64,000 nt of DNA from Hymenopellis radicata (GCA_015501595.1 JADNRX010000033.1:1-64000); one strand, 5' to 3'; positions 1 through 11,293 are shown, counted from the stretch's first letter. Made by a program: numbers and translations. The notes: a model not told the origin generated them from the letters alone.

Positions 1-699
1 AGCTCAGTGATAACACAATGTTGCATACACGAGCTCTACTTGCAAGGAAAGACCCACCAGGGTTCAGTAGACCTGGCGAAGATGTTCGAACGGAGGAAAT
101 GCAATCATCGAGAGCCTATACCAGGTGATGAATGCCTAAAGAGCGTCGTTGGCGAGTCTTTGTGCACTACATTTGACGTTGTATCATTGACGGATTTTCA
201 GGCGAAACGAACAAGCATCGATATGTTATTGCTAGCCAGTCTCAGCCGCTTAGATCCAAACTACGCGCCATTCCTGCTGTCCCTCTTGTACACATCAATA
301 GGGCTGTCATGGTATTAGAGCCTCCGAGCGATAAAACCCTGCAAACGAAATCCATGGCGCGTCCGTTCCTTTCTGAGTTTTGCATCTCCGTCTCAATCTT
401 GAACATAGGCAGAGGAAGAGGCGCTTAAGCCATTGACAGAAGCAGATCAGGCGCTCGTCGGTCCCAAACCAGAAGAACCTCCAAAAAAGAAGAAGAAAGG
501 ACCGAAAGGACCCAATCCCTTAAGTGTGAAGAAGAAAAAGCCCCCTGCGCCCCCTCCATCTGCTATGCCTCAGGTTAAAACAGGCGAGAAGAGAAAACGA
601 GATGACGATCATGACGATGACCCGGGACAAGAAGGTGAATCTAGCCAAGTTGGGTCTGGAAGGAAGCGGAAAACGAAAACGAAAAGGCGCTACGGGTGA
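1..699 (+). CDS. UTP23: UTP23 rRNA-processing protein (PIN-like), 3' part
   Basis: C-terminal part of Utp23, a small-subunit processome factor of the Fcf1/Utp23 PIN-like family that acts in nucleolar 18S rRNA maturation. The 5' end lies outside the window. Visible family blocks are ITQCCIHELY, FERRKCNH, ECLKSVVG, NKHRYVIASQ and VPLVHINRAVMVLE, followed by a Lys/Pro-rich tail with a basic GSGRKRKTKTKRR-type end, usual for nucleolar proteins. Inferred exons are 1-151, 202-360 and 413-699. The first intron only keeps frame if its donor is GC (GCGAGT at 152), which joins SVVG to ETNKHRY. No GT donor nearby gives the conserved reading. The second intron, 361-412, is GT-AG. The ORF closes with TGA at 697-699. 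The family assignment is strong; the exact splice sites are inferred. Confidence 0.85.
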
Positions 700-1355
700 T
701 ACTGGTCTGCATGTCGAAGGCAAACCTGTCCATGCGGAATGATCTTTGTAGACGCGTCGCTGTACTTCATGTTGCACTTAACAGCCTTTCATCTCGCACG
801 TTAGGATGAAATGAGTCTGATTTCTCAAGCTTGACGCGTTTTCTCGTTGTAGGACTAACTCGCATTTGGAAAATAGACTACACGTCAAGTTGTAGGTGCT
901 CGCATTCGTCGTTCACTACTCCTTTTGACTTCTCGGTACGCTACGACTTCCACGCGCCTTCTAAAAAACCATCTCTCGAGGATGAACTTGAGTACTGACT
1001 AGAGAGGACAAGACAAGACGCTAAACTCAACGTCTGGCGTCGTCTCTTTTGCCATCGCAGGAAAGACGAGCCTGCAGAAGGAGTCAACTTCGTCATGTCA
1101 GTACTGATCAAGGGTCGTTCATCGTTCAGTTCTACGTCTACGTGGTGGAGCTGAAATAGTCCTGCTCTACGTCTTAAGGCCTTCTGACATAGGCAGAGCA
1201 CTTTCTTCGCATATCACATGTACTACTAGATCCAAGGATGTGCGAGATACACTCGCCGAAAAGCATGGATTATTTGTAAGACGTTGCAGCCGAAAGATCA
1301 ACTTTGAATAGGATCCTTCATCTGCCTGTTTACACAGTGATACCTTCCCACCACA
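700..1355. other. Intergenic, no gene seen
   Basis: Spacer between the UTP23 stop and the carnosine N-methyltransferase start, both on the + strand. Short reading frames on the - strand (941-1201, 1167-1493) show no recognisable domain and no plausible exon pattern. It presumably holds the UTP23 3' UTR and the next promoter. Confidence 0.5.
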
Positions 1356-2931
1356 ATGGCGCCCAGTCAAGTCGACATGGAAGAAGGTACGCCAGGCGCG
1401 AAAACATACACTCAAAGCGTCTAACATTTCAATTTGGGACGAAAAGAAGCTCGGCATTTTTCGAATGTGATTGCCACATTCCATGAGTACCAAAAGTATT
1501 CCGTACGAAGCTGATCTTCAATCTCTTTCGCTCTCAATTGACGGTTGGCGCAGTTATCTGCTAACAATCGTCGGCGAAAGGATCTGTACAAAACTGCCAA
1601 AGGCTGACCAGGAACTCTTCGTGGCCTTGGGATACAGAGAAAAGCTGAATTTGGTCGACGAGGCGATTCTGAAGAATGCGGAATTTCTAGAGGGAATCGT
1701 CAGTGGCCCGGGCATATTTGATGGCGACGATGACGACGAAGACGCGCCAGAGGACGACGTCGAAATGAATCACGAACGTACGTCCTTGATCGTTCCCATT
1801 GTCCCTGCTCTAATCCGTATCGCACAGATGCGTGCAACGATGGTGGCCATTCTCATAGCCATGGGCATGCACATCCTGAGCACAGTCACTCACACGACGA
1901 ACTCGTGCGCCTCCTGATCATGGGCACAGTCACTCGCACGACGGACCCTCCCATTCCCATTCCCACTCCCATGGCCGCGGATTCCACTCCCCGCCGCCGC
2001 CAGGCCAAAAGTACAAACCAACCGAGTTCGATATGGACAAGCTACGGTCTACGCTGAAGCAATTCGTCCGTGATTGGAGTTCAGAAGGTCTTCCTGAACG
2101 GGAATCGTGTTATACTCCCATGAAGGACGCGCTATTAGAGCATTTCAAAGGAAAGACTGACGAGGAAAAGGCCAGTTTGAGGGTCCTCGTCCCCGGGGCT
2201 GGTCTCGGCAGATTGGCTTTCGATGTCGCGAATTTGGGTGCGCTAATGTCACGTAGCTCCCATGTTCTCCTTTCTGATGATGCTCAGGCTTCCACACTCA
2301 AGGCAACGAGTTCTCACATTACATGCTACTCGCGTCGTATTTCATTCTCAATCGCACCTCCGCACCTCTCACTCATTCCATATACCCCTACGTGCACACC
2401 TTTAGCAACGCGTACAACAAGGATACTATCCTACGCGAGATAAAGATTCCCGACGTCAAGGTAGAAATAAAGAACGGAACGCGATTCGAACTCGTCGCAG
2501 GTGACTTTGAGGAGATCTACGGACAACCTGATAACCAAGAGGACGAAGTCCATGCAGGACAATTCGACGCGATATTGACGTGCTTCTTTATCGACACGGC
2601 CAAAAATCCCCTCTCTTACCTGCGCACTCTCCATCGTATCCTGGCACCCGGTGGCGTCTGGATCAACCTGGGACCTCTCCTGTGGCACTTTGAGAACAAT
2701 CAGACGGGCGATGTAAGCATCGAACTAGATCTGAACGAGGTCAAGGAGCTCTGTAAAACCGTCGGGTTTGACCTCTCTGTGCGTTGTTTCACCAATTGAA
2801 GCCGTACTTGTACTGATGGGATCCAGAACGAACGTGAAATCCACACAACATACACGAGTAACTCGGCAGCAATGCTTGGGTATATGTATCATGCTCAATT
2901 TTGGACTGCGACTAAAGAGATTAAGAATTAA
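1356..2931 (+). CDS. Carnosine N-methyltransferase family protein (N2227-like)
   Basis: SAM-dependent methyltransferase of the N2227/carnosine N-methyltransferase family (human CARNMT1, yeast YNL092W), which methylates a histidine nitrogen. Family landmarks in order: [32 protein letters not shown], the SAM-binding loop [33 protein letters not shown], the GDFEEIY block, [13 protein letters not shown], and [15 protein letters not shown]. The protein ends with a [14 protein letters not shown] segment. Introns include 1387-1446, 1496-1553, about 1780-1827, about 2239-2291 and about 2780-2825. An unusual His-rich insertion (about 1828-2000) lies between the N-terminal helices and the methyltransferase core. 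The reading frame changes inside it. Either a 119-nt intron (1885-2003) removes the second half, or there is an indel within an imperfect repeat. Start chosen at [10 protein letters not shown]. Function is by family; the substrate is not proven. Confidence 0.85.
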
Positions 2932-3734
2932 GAGGTATACATCATGCTGATTGAATTTGGTGTTTGTAGAAAAGTAATCGAGATTACCGAGTTGTGCTTT
3001 TACGCGCGGCGCTCTACCATGATGCTACCGGTACCGTCAAGCATCTTTTTTCGGTTCGATGGCGCTTAACGCAGCGTTCACCGTTGACGAACAACAGCCG
3101 CTTCAAGCCTTCCTAGCCTACATGTATACTTTCTACAACAGTTACCGACTAGTCATGATGGCGAAGGAACCTCGAGCTTTTTGGATCAACCATGCCAATC
3201 GCGCGTCAATTGACAATGGTGTGAGACTTACCATCCACGAGAACAAGCGCCGCAATCGTGTTCACCCGATGCCAGCGGGAATGGACGAACGTGACCGAAT
3301 GCCGATGCCAAACGTTCGCTACACGTCGACTAGGTTATCACTTCCGTCTCAGCAGCTTCGCATCATGGTTGGCGCCTGGAAGTTTCAAACCCTCCATCCA
3401 AATGCTGCCAGCTGGACTAGTTCTAACAATGCGTAGCCGTGCATCTTCATACAGAATTCAAGTAGTGTGCGGTTATATCCAGTGATACCTTGGCAGTTTG
3501 GCGGGTTGGCGAATTGGCCCAAGGGATTTTCTCTATAGAATATGATTTACGTTCTGTCGAGAGAAGAGTCGAGTAACACAGAAAGTAACGCTAACGCCAT
3601 TAACGATATTCATCGGACTCGCGGTGGGCCCGCAGAGCAGAGTCGAGACCGGTCGCAAACGATGGTTGGGGTAATACCCTGAGCAAATTTAGAAATTCCA
3701 GAAAAAGGGTGACCTCTTATTTATTAAGGCTACG
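2932..3734. other. Intergenic with one weak 125-codon ORF
   Basis: Between the methyltransferase stop and CBR1. A + strand frame at 3059-3436 is open for 125 codons but has no recognisable domain, no partner exon and no coding-like composition, so it is not called as a gene. The last 200 bp before 3735 should contain the CBR1 promoter and leader. Confidence 0.4.
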
Positions 3735-4963
3735 ATGAACCACGCTCAGGTTGCATTTGTTGCTTCCATCGCCCTCCCTTTTGTTGTGCTCGTCGTTCTG
3801 CAGCGCGCGCTCTCCTCTTCGCTTAACGCAGCAGGCATACACTTCAGCGACTTGATCCTAATTGGCTTACCGAAGGACGTCAATAATCCTGAAATGGGCT
3901 CGCACACATTCGAGGAGCTCGTCGTGAGCACCAAGGCGTACTTGCACGCTTTCGACGTGCCCGGCGTCGGCACCGTCGATGTGCTCTCGCCACCCTTCAT
4001 TGGCACGCTGGCAGTCCTGCTCGCTGCCTTCGTCTGGACTACACTGTTCCAAAAGAGTTCGTATCCCTTTCCTGCACGCTGTCGTACCACTTACCCTGTC
4101 CAGGCCGGCCCAAGGTTCTGGACCCCACCAAATGGCAGACCTTCCCACTCACCCAAAAGACCCAAATATCCCCCAACACGGCCATCTACCGGTTCACCCT
4201 GCCCACAAGTACATCCATCCTCGGTCTTCCCACTGGCCAGCACATCCAGGTTTCTGCTGAAATCAACGGCAAGGATGTGATGCGCTCGTACACCCCCACT
4301 TCATCCGACGACGACATGGGGCACTTTGACCTCCTCATCAAGTCGTACGAGAAAGGCAACATTTCCCGCCTTTTCTCTCTCCTCAAGATCGGGGACACCA
4401 TCAAAGTGAAAGGTCCCAAGGGCCAGTTCAACTACACCCCCGACCTCACCGACAGCATTGGCATGATTGCGGGTGGCACGGGCATAACTCCCATGATCCA
4501 GATCATCCGTGCGGCACTCAAAAACCCCCTCGATAACACGCGTCTGAGCCTTATTTACGCCAACGTCAATGAGGAGGACATCCTTCTCAAGAAGGAGCTC
4601 GATACCCTGGTAGATACCCATGGCGCCAACGGACGTTTCAAGGTGCACTACGTGCTCAACAACCCTCCCACGGGATGGACCGGCGGTGTTGGGTTCGTGA
4701 GCAAGGATATGATCAAGGAGCATCTTCCAGAGGCCGGCATTCCCTCCAAGATACTGATGTGCGGTCCTCCCCCAATGGTTTCCGCTATGAAGTGGGTTCC
4801 CTCCTTATCCTTAACCTACTGATCCTAAATCGCGTCCAGGAAACACCTTGACGAACTCAAGTTCCCTCAACCAAGGGCTGTCTCTAAGCTGGTGGACCAG
4901 GTATGCTTCGTTGCTGCTTCCTGTATAACGCTGACGTGTCGGTTATAGGTCTTCGTGTTCTAA
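3735..4963 (+). CDS. CBR1: NADH-cytochrome b5 reductase
   Basis: Membrane-anchored FAD enzyme that passes electrons from NADH to cytochrome b5 for sterol and fatty-acid desaturation, usually on the ER or mitochondrial outer membrane. The N-terminus has two hydrophobic stretches ([16 protein letters not shown] and [18 protein letters not shown]). The catalytic core then follows: [14 protein letters not shown]-binding [16 protein letters not shown], the NADH-binding GGTGITPM, and CGPPPM near the end. An intron of about 55 nt after FQK joins to RPKVLDP. Two further short introns split the C-terminus, and the last exon encodes only VFVF before the stop. This is the normal fungal Cbr1 layout with a complete set of motifs. 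It is convergent with the next gene, leaving 87 bp between stops. Confidence 0.93.
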
Positions 4964-5050
4964 GTAGATAACTCTTATTCCTTAACGTTGTTTGGTGTCA
5001 ATAATCGTAATTAATTGCTCTGTAGAGATTCACGGTATCTGCATGCGATA

Positions 5051-6313
5051 TCACTGCACGACTAATGCGAGTAAGACGAATAACACGGGCGCTACAGCAG
5101 CTACTCTTCCAACATTGCGCCACGGGACGAACTTCACCAGTCCCCATAATGCATACGCAAAAGGGGCTACAGTAAGGCGCCAGGCCCATTTTCTGTAGGG
5201 CAGAGGGAGCCGAGCGAGAATGGATAGAGGTGGGGGAAAGTAGTAAGGTATAGAGTAATACGCGGTAACGGCGTAGAACTGCTTTTGCCACTCGTCTTCT
5301 GGTGTGGAAGCTGGCGCGGGCCCCGGCGAAGCTGCAAGAAGGAAAAACGCGACAATGATGGCGAGGAATGAGATGAACGCGATTGATAGAAAGGCCGAAC
5401 GCGTCTGTAGAGGGGTCGGCGTCGTGATGGACTGTATCTTGAAATCGCTAAATTGCAAGAACGTATCTCGCAGGGACCATGACATCAACGCGAAGGCCAG
5501 CAGCAATACGGGTATAAACATGGTCAATGGCTTTAACCGCGCGAACGCTGTTCTCAGCCTCCATGCTGCTGGCAACGTCGACTCCGGAACAACTAGCAGG
5601 GGTGACGGAAAATCCGTGAGATGGAACTGTAAGGTGTATACCCCAAACGCCAACAGTAAAACTCCGAACGCGGTTGAATCCCGCGGTACGCCAACACCGA
5701 GAAAGAACGCGAGCAGCGTAAGCGCGGATGGGGAACGGCAGCGAATGTTGAACAGGATGAGGAAGAATTCGCGCACTCTGAACGCCTCCGAATAGTAGTA
5801 GATGACAGCGCGATCGGGCGGGTTGATCACGTAGCTGATGACCAGCGCATACCCCGCCACATATGTCAACAAGTCCAGTAGATGGGCAACCCTCGGTGGG
5901 ACAGCACCGTCAATACGAGGACGGCCGTTTCGCCAGGTAGAAGTGAGGGCGGCATGAAAGAGTCGATCGGCAGGCGAATGGAGAGCGGAGATGTCAACTA
6001 GGGTTGTCTGCTTTCCTGTGCCGGCTTGTTCGACGGGCGTGAACAATGCCTCGTCCAGATCTTTATCTGAGCAGTATTCCGCTGCAAACTCGCCCCATAT
6101 TTTGCGCACTTCGTTGCTGTATGCATATTGTGCAGAGGCATGCTCCTGCATTTGGTCTACAACGTCCCATACATTAGACGTTGATAGAGAGGACGCCTGC
6201 TGGGCGGGCGGCGAGAGCTCGAGAATGGCTCGCGCTACGCGTACACCCCGAGAAGGAAGAAGGGGCGACTGTTCGTCATCCGGGCTGGGTTCGCGCGCAT
6301 GATGGTCGCTCAT
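5051..6313 (-). CDS. Polytopic membrane protein of unknown function
   Basis: Uninterrupted 420-codon frame when started at MSDHHAREPSPDDE (6313); an in-frame Met 21 codons upstream at 6376 is possible but less likely, since the acidic start with SPLLPSR looks like a cytosolic leader. An N-terminal soluble half of about 150 residues (VWDVVDQMQEHASAQYAYSNEVRKIWGEF region) is followed by about seven hydrophobic segments, among them LLDLLTYVAGYALVISYVI, ALTLLAFFLGVGV, FIPVLLLAFALMSW and AVAPVLFVLLALVV. I do not recognise a characterised family. The pattern resembles conserved basidiomycete membrane proteins of unknown role. Being intronless in a region of intron-rich genes is unusual. Confidence 0.75.
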   Translation of the reverse strand: MSDHHAREPSPDDEQSPLLPSRGVRVARAILELSPPAQQASSLSTSNVWDVVDQMQEHASAQYAYSNEVRKIWGEFAAEYCSDKDLDEALFTPVEQAGTGKQTTLVDISALHSPADRLFHAALTSTWRNGRPRIDGAVPPRVAHLLDLLTYVAGYALVISYVINPPDRAVIYYYSEAFRVREFFLILFNIRCRSPSALTLLAFFLGVGVPRDSTAFGVLLLAFGVYTLQFHLTDFPSPLLVVPESTLPAAWRLRTAFARLKPLTMFIPVLLLAFALMSWSLRDTFLQFSDFKIQSITTPTPLQTRSAFLSIAFISFLAIIVAFFLLAASPGPAPASTPEDEWQKQFYAVTAYYSIPYYFPPPLSILARLPLPYRKWAWRLTVAPFAYALWGLVKFVPWRNVGRVAAVAPVLFVLLALVVQ

Positions 6314-6570
6314 GGCAAGATACTTTTGATTGCATACGGCAATTGGGTCAACTTGAATTATTTCGTAGCCGCCCAAAAACCGCCCATCTCCACCTTTTGC
6401 GTGCGGGTTTCACAATACCTCACGACCTCTACAAATATAAAATACTCCTCAAGTATTCGAGCTTAACGAAGAACGCGTACGCGAGTCTCTTTCAGGCTCT
6501 TAACCGTTGAGGCGTCTGACGGAAAGAATCAAAGCCGAGGTCATTATAACTATACATATACCGGTCCAGT

Positions 6571-7486
6571 TCATTTGAACATTCTTCCAACCCCGCTTTT
6601 CACAGCTCCCGCCAGCAAATTACCGCCAATGCCGCCGAAGCCACCCATAAACGAGGACGATAGGTTATTTGCCCATCGTTGTTTGGCGTCGCGATCAGCA
6701 TAGGTAAAACCGATAGCGTTTGTCAGATTGAAGACAAGTGCGAGGATCACGATAGGAATGAATCTAGGAAGTTTTCAGAGGTCGGTATATGTGCGCCGAT
6801 TGGAGACGTACGATATTGACAACTTGAGGAACGAAACGATGAGAAGGGCGGACCAGAGGCAAGGAAATACGTATAGAGCGATCCAAAACATTCTGGAATT
6901 GCCTTCAGAAACAGATAACACGTCAACAAGCCAAGCAGGACGAACTTCTCATCCACTTTGTTCGCAGCCCCTCGTGCAGGATCACGACTCTCAAACACCC
7001 AATAGCTCTCGCCATCATCATCGACCTACATTATAGGTTAGTATGTCTCAAGAAGGGAAAACTATAGTTTAGTAGGACAGACGAACCTGATTCCAGAATC
7101 TTAAACCCACTAGAGTGCGCTGTCAAACGGTCAGTGAACGAAATATCGTTGAAGAGACACAATTTATTTACCCCCGCCACATTTCGTGTATTATAAAAGT
7201 CCGCTGCAAGTAGGACGACGACTACAACGGTTGACAGCACGTAGTTTTCCGTAAAAAATCCGCACAGAATGTACACTAGGATCGCGGCGATACGAAAGAG
7301 ATAGAGCATCAGGAGAGCGAGCGGATGAGAGGACTGCCGGAATATTTGGGCTACACCGGTAGACTCTTGCTGGGCGGAGGATGCGGAGGAGAGGTGGTTG
7401 GGGTTCGGCGAGCGAGATTGCGTTACGGGAGGAGGAAGGATATCTGTGTCCGCATCCGGCTCTATGAGTGGGGTATTGACGCTCAT
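6571..7486 (-). CDS. TVP23: Golgi membrane protein TVP23 (DUF846 family)
   Basis: Tvp23 family protein of late-Golgi vesicles. The N-terminal leader is Ser/Pro-rich ([19 protein letters not shown]). The conserved core is [45 protein letters not shown], then after a roughly 55-nt intron a [17 protein letters not shown] segment, [10 protein letters not shown], and further hydrophobic helices ([20 protein letters not shown]). The final exon encodes [19 protein letters not shown] and ends GVGRMFK with TGA at 6571-6573. Four transmembrane segments fit the family. Exons are short and several boundaries are inferred. The gene is transcribed away from the hAT-type element that begins about 320 bp upstream of its start. 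Confidence 0.88.
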
Positions 7487-7803
7487 GGCTGTCGTAGAGA
7501 ACGGAGAAGTTCAACAAGTACCAGCACTGACAGCAGCCGTACTATTTCCTAGAATCAGCCTCCGTCGTGGATGAGGGAACACGTTATGTTTCGGCAGAGT
7601 CGGCCCGACGACCGTTCAAAAACTGATCACGTTACTAACTGTAAGTAAGCGAGAATAACCTTGCAAGTTTAGCTACGTTCCTCCACTGCCCACACTAGCC
7701 ACGCATAATTAAATTTATAAATTTCTGTTCTCAAATCAAGCAAAAACCTGATCGCGGCGACTCCATGGAGATATTTCTTGTCCCAACGGAAAGCATTGCA
7801 AGC

Positions 7804-7822
7804 TAGGGTGGCGGAAATAAGT
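7804..7822 (+). repeat. Left terminal inverted repeat of hAT MITE
   Basis: 19 bp, identical to the reverse complement of 8216-8234. The adjacent 8-bp target-site duplication copy is 7796-7803. Confidence 0.9.
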
Positions 7823-8215
7823 CCGGGCCCAGATATTTACCTGTAAATTACCAGCGGCCCTCCGGAGGGCATGTAATTTACCTATTTACCAGGTAATTTA
7901 CCTCACGTGTCGGTGTCACGTGATGCTTTTCGGTGGCGCAAATTCTTCCCAACAGCCCCCAATTTTTTTCAGGGAAATGCTCTCAACATAGGTCTCTGAA
8001 TTGTCCTGGCCCTCTGGCAGCTTGAGACATCCAATGCCGCCTTCCTTGACTGGCCAAGCATGTGTTGACCTTGAACCATGTCCGGAAATGGGTTGGTGGT
8101 AGGTGCACGTGACAGGTAAATTACCACCCCAAATCTGACCTTCGGCCGGCCATGTAATTTACCATGTAAATTACTGTAATTTACACGTAAATAAGTGTTT
8201 TGGTAAAAAACCTAC

Positions 8216-8234
8216 ACTTATTTCCGCCACCCTA
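8216..8234 (-). repeat. Right terminal inverted repeat of hAT MITE
   Basis: 19 bp, perfect inverted copy of 7804-7822. The adjacent 8-bp target-site duplication copy is 8235-8242. Confidence 0.9.
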
Positions 8235-8242
8235 TTGCAAGC

Positions 8243-9183
8243 GCAATAGATGCCCATTCAACTCCGGCCCGTAACCGCAGCGGACAATCATGAGCTTGGC
8301 TGATTGTGTTCCGCGCTGAACTGGAACTTTGAAAAATCGGAATTGCGAGGTGGCGCTACTATTGAATTTCCTCGCTCGATCTCATCCGATTCCGGTGGCT
8401 GTCCCAGGTCCACCGCGGCCTGATAAGCGTTGCCATGGCAATGGGCAGTGACTGGAACGACGAACTTGAAACTATTCTTCTTTGTTGGCAGTGTACAGCT
8501 CAAAAACGTCTCATATCCATGGTTGAAAGATAGAGATGGCCTGGTCAAAAAAACGAGTGAAAATCTTTGATACAAGCTTATCATCGAGTTTCATCGATCT
8601 ATCGAAGTGGAACATGGGGTATTACAGGGTAATACTGACAGGAGTCTTCGGTCAGAAAATCCGCGTGAGGTGCCTGGCGCTTATTGTTCCCGGCGGTAGC
8701 ACTTCCTCGAGAGTCGAGTCGAGCTTGTCTGCAGACCGACAAGGGATTCAATGTTTCGGAGTCCCAAGTTTCATGGGGATGCGCAGGTAGCCCGAGACCG
8801 AATGGTTGCAGCTGTGTCAAGGAGAGTGGCACATGCCCATACTGGATATCCGCGAGGACCCGAGCTGAAGGCGACGTGGCGTAGCATGGCTCATTTCATT
8901 CTGATTTCATTACACCGGTGACCGTGGCCAATTGGGCCAGGCACGGAGAAACGCTAGATTAGAGGGTTTCGCAGAGGTTTCGTGAATTCATCTGGTTGGA
9001 TGGTCGCCTGATTCCGCGGCGCTTGCAGCACGGCTTTGGAAAGGCTGAAACGCAGACATGCATTGGCAGAAGCATGAATTAACCGCAGCCTTGCATGGTT
9101 GCTCTTGGACCTTCTTGGTACAATGCTGTAGAATTGATTCCCGTGCTCGCTTATTCAACTTTTGATTTGTCCGTGTTTACGCC
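8243..9183. other. Intergenic between the MITE and the phosphatase leader
   Basis: About 940 bp with only short frames on both strands (for example - strand 8288-8584 and + strand 8536-8790). None shows a domain or exon chain. It is taken as the promoter region of the phosphatase gene. Confidence 0.45.
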
Positions 9184-9212
9184 TTAGTTGAGCTTGTTGT
9201 TGACCACCACCC

Positions 9213-9255
9213 GCTGTTCACTTTCTTCTTCTCTCTCCCTCTGTCTCTTCGCACG
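9213..9255 (+). promoter_or_regulatory. CT-rich leader tract ahead of the phosphatase gene
   Basis: A run of C and T (TTTCTTCTTCTCTCTCCC-type) sits 30-70 bp upstream of the start codon. Pyrimidine-rich tracts next to transcription starts are common in fungal promoters. The role is inferred from position. Confidence 0.4.
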
Positions 9256-9285
9256 CTGGGCGTGTTTGTGTCCATTTGAACGACA

Positions 9286-11293
9286 ATGGCTCACAGAAAA
9301 AGAGCACCTGCTGGTCTCCGCATTAATACGCCTACCAATCCCGGTTTTTCGTCTTCTACCACAACTCTCGTACTGGACGCCAAGGAGAATGTCGGTTTGA
9401 CGGAGAAAGAGACCATCAAGGATGAAGGAGAGAGGAAGCCCCGTCGGAATATGAAGAATCTTTCGCTCAATCTGTCTGCCCAGAGCAGTCCGACGAGCAG
9501 CGTGAAGAGTGGTTTCAGCAGCCTGCACAGCGGTTTACCGGCGCCCTCTGCCAAGGCGTTCAACCCACCGCCAACTCCCAGTGGATCGGGCCTTCGTTTC
9601 CGCCGCCCGTCTGTCGTATCTCTCCCTCCAAAAACGGCCGCCCTCGTTAACCGCAAGGAAAACGTCGACCCAGAGAATACGCCCTACGCTGACGGCCCCG
9701 TTCAGATTCTTCCCGGTATCTGGCTAGGATCTGAGGACAACGCCCGCGACTTCACAGGCCTTGCCGAACGCAAGATCAAGGCCATCCTCAATGTAGCAAA
9801 GGAGGTAGCGTCTCCTTTTGACTTGTTCAAACCCCTTCGGTCGTTCGCCTCGACACCCAATCTCAATGCAGTTGGCTCGAAGGAACCTTCAGACAGCACG
9901 TACTATCCGCCACATTTGGCAAGCGGCCGGCCGGGCATGCACTACCTCAAGTTGATGTGGAGCCACGGCCAACAGGATTTGGTTGCCCGCGGCTTCCCTG
10001 AGGCGATGGCCTTCACAGATGCAGCGGCGGAACGTGGCGATGGGGTACTGATTCACTGTCAATGCGGTATCTCGCGCTCAGCAACCATGGTCATTGCCCT
10101 CGTCATGCGGGCTGCAGCGATGCGCTCCCCACACGTCCCCGACCATGTATGGGCGCTCAAGGGTATGCAACCTGCTTATGATTATGTCAAGCAAAAGAGC
10201 ACATGTATAGGCCCCAATATGTCGTGCGTCGCGTTCATATTTTTTTCTGATATTATTTTGATGCTTAACTCGAACGTCCGCCAGATTGATATATCAACTG
10301 CTTGACTATGAAAGAAAACTGACGGGTGGGAACACCGACTCTGAGAGGAGTTCGATTGCAGAGGAGGAAGAAGAGTGGGGAAGACGCCGAAAAATGATGG
10401 AAGAGGAGCAGCAGGATGATGGCCAGGAGAGCACATTGGTGATGGAGGAAGCACAGGCTCTAGACCGTGCAATGGAAGATCGCATTGCGTCTCGCAAGTC
10501 TAGTGCCTCGTCGCTAGGCATGGGGGCAGCTTGGCGTAGCCGATACGGTCACAACCGGAAGCGCACCGGCTCCATCGCCAGCACCAGCAATAACAGCATT
10601 CTCAGCGAAGATCTGATTGAAGTCGACGAGGAGCGCTCCCTGCTCGGTGTTGGTGGTGGCTTCTTCACCGACGAATCCGGCAGTTTGTCTTCAGCGAACT
10701 CGCCAGACGACGATGGAACGACTCGATATCCACCTCCAAGTGCCCCCATTTGGAAGACCTCCTTCAACTTGCCTCCGCCCCCGGCATCTGCGAACAGGGC
10801 GACCTTTGAACTCGGCGCTAGCAAAGGAAAGAGGCGGCCCTCCCGGTTGCTTCCACCCGTTCCTTCATCGCCGACGAACATTATCGTAGACACCTCCGAA
10901 CAATCTTCCTCTAAACCACCGATTCCCCGGAAACCTTCCCTATCGCTCCGCATGCGCAGTGATTCCCGCAAACCTGCTCCCCCACCGTTACATTTACGGC
11001 ACTCAGTTTTGCAAAAGGCCAACTCCAACGCAGTCGGCTCAACCCTCAATACACCTTCTCAAACATTGTTTGTCTTCCCGCCTTCGCCGACACTTCCCTC
11101 GTCGCGGACACCGTCCACAATGACGCTCTCGAATATGGCTGCGGGAATTCCATTCCCCGCCATGACCCCGCGGGTGTCGACGTTCCGTTCACATGGAAGG
11201 ACGAGGAGTTTCATTGGTATCGCCGCCCCACCCACACCAACGACGGCCTATTCCAAGGTCGACGCCAAAGGCTACCTTCATGTTGGAGAATAA
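9286..11293 (+). CDS. Dual-specificity protein phosphatase (MSG5-like)
   Basis: Cysteine-dependent dual-specificity phosphatase, probably acting on MAP kinases like yeast Msg5. The N-terminal 130 residues are Ser/Pro-rich. The phosphatase domain begins near VQILPGIWLGSEDNARD and contains the P-loop signature HCQCGISRSATMVIALVM (His257, Cys258, Arg264 by count). A 61-nt GT-AG intron (10224-10284) interrupts the conserved GPNMS/LIYQLLDYERKL block. The long C-terminal tail of about 330 residues is disordered and rich in Ser, Pro and Arg. It includes an acidic/Gln-rich stretch (EEEEEWGRRRKMMEEEQQ) and a basic RKPSLSLRMRSDSRKP region. All catalytic residues are present. Exons are 9286-10223 and 10285-11293. 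Confidence 0.88.

Larger units (their letters stand above)
7804..8234. mobile_element. hAT-type MITE, 431 bp, with 8-bp target-site duplication
   Basis: Non-coding element with perfect 19-bp terminal inverted repeats: TAGGGTGGCGGAAATAAGT at 7804-7822 and its exact reverse complement at 8216-8234. It is flanked by the direct repeat TTGCAAGC at 7796-7803 and 8235-8242. An 8-bp duplication and TAGGG-type ends are hallmarks of the hAT superfamily. Inside, the palindromic 9-mer GTAAWTTAC occurs seven times (7843, 7873, 7893, 8116, 8154, 8166, 8176), all within about 100 bp of the ends or in subterminal clusters. This resembles the subterminal transposase-binding motifs of hAT elements. No coding capacity is seen, so it would need a transposase supplied in trans. 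Perfect TIRs and TSD suggest a fairly recent insertion. Confidence 0.9.

Noticed and set aside
3059..3436. 125-codon + strand ORF between the methyltransferase and CBR1
   Set aside because: No domain, no partner exon, and an overlapping frame (3258-3485) is equally open; looks like chance.
4301..4723. 140-codon - strand ORF
   Set aside because: Fully antisense to conserved CBR1 exons with correct motifs on the + strand.
8288..8584. 98-codon - strand ORF next to the MITE
   Set aside because: No recognisable family, no splice structure, no ATG start where the frame opens; insufficient support.
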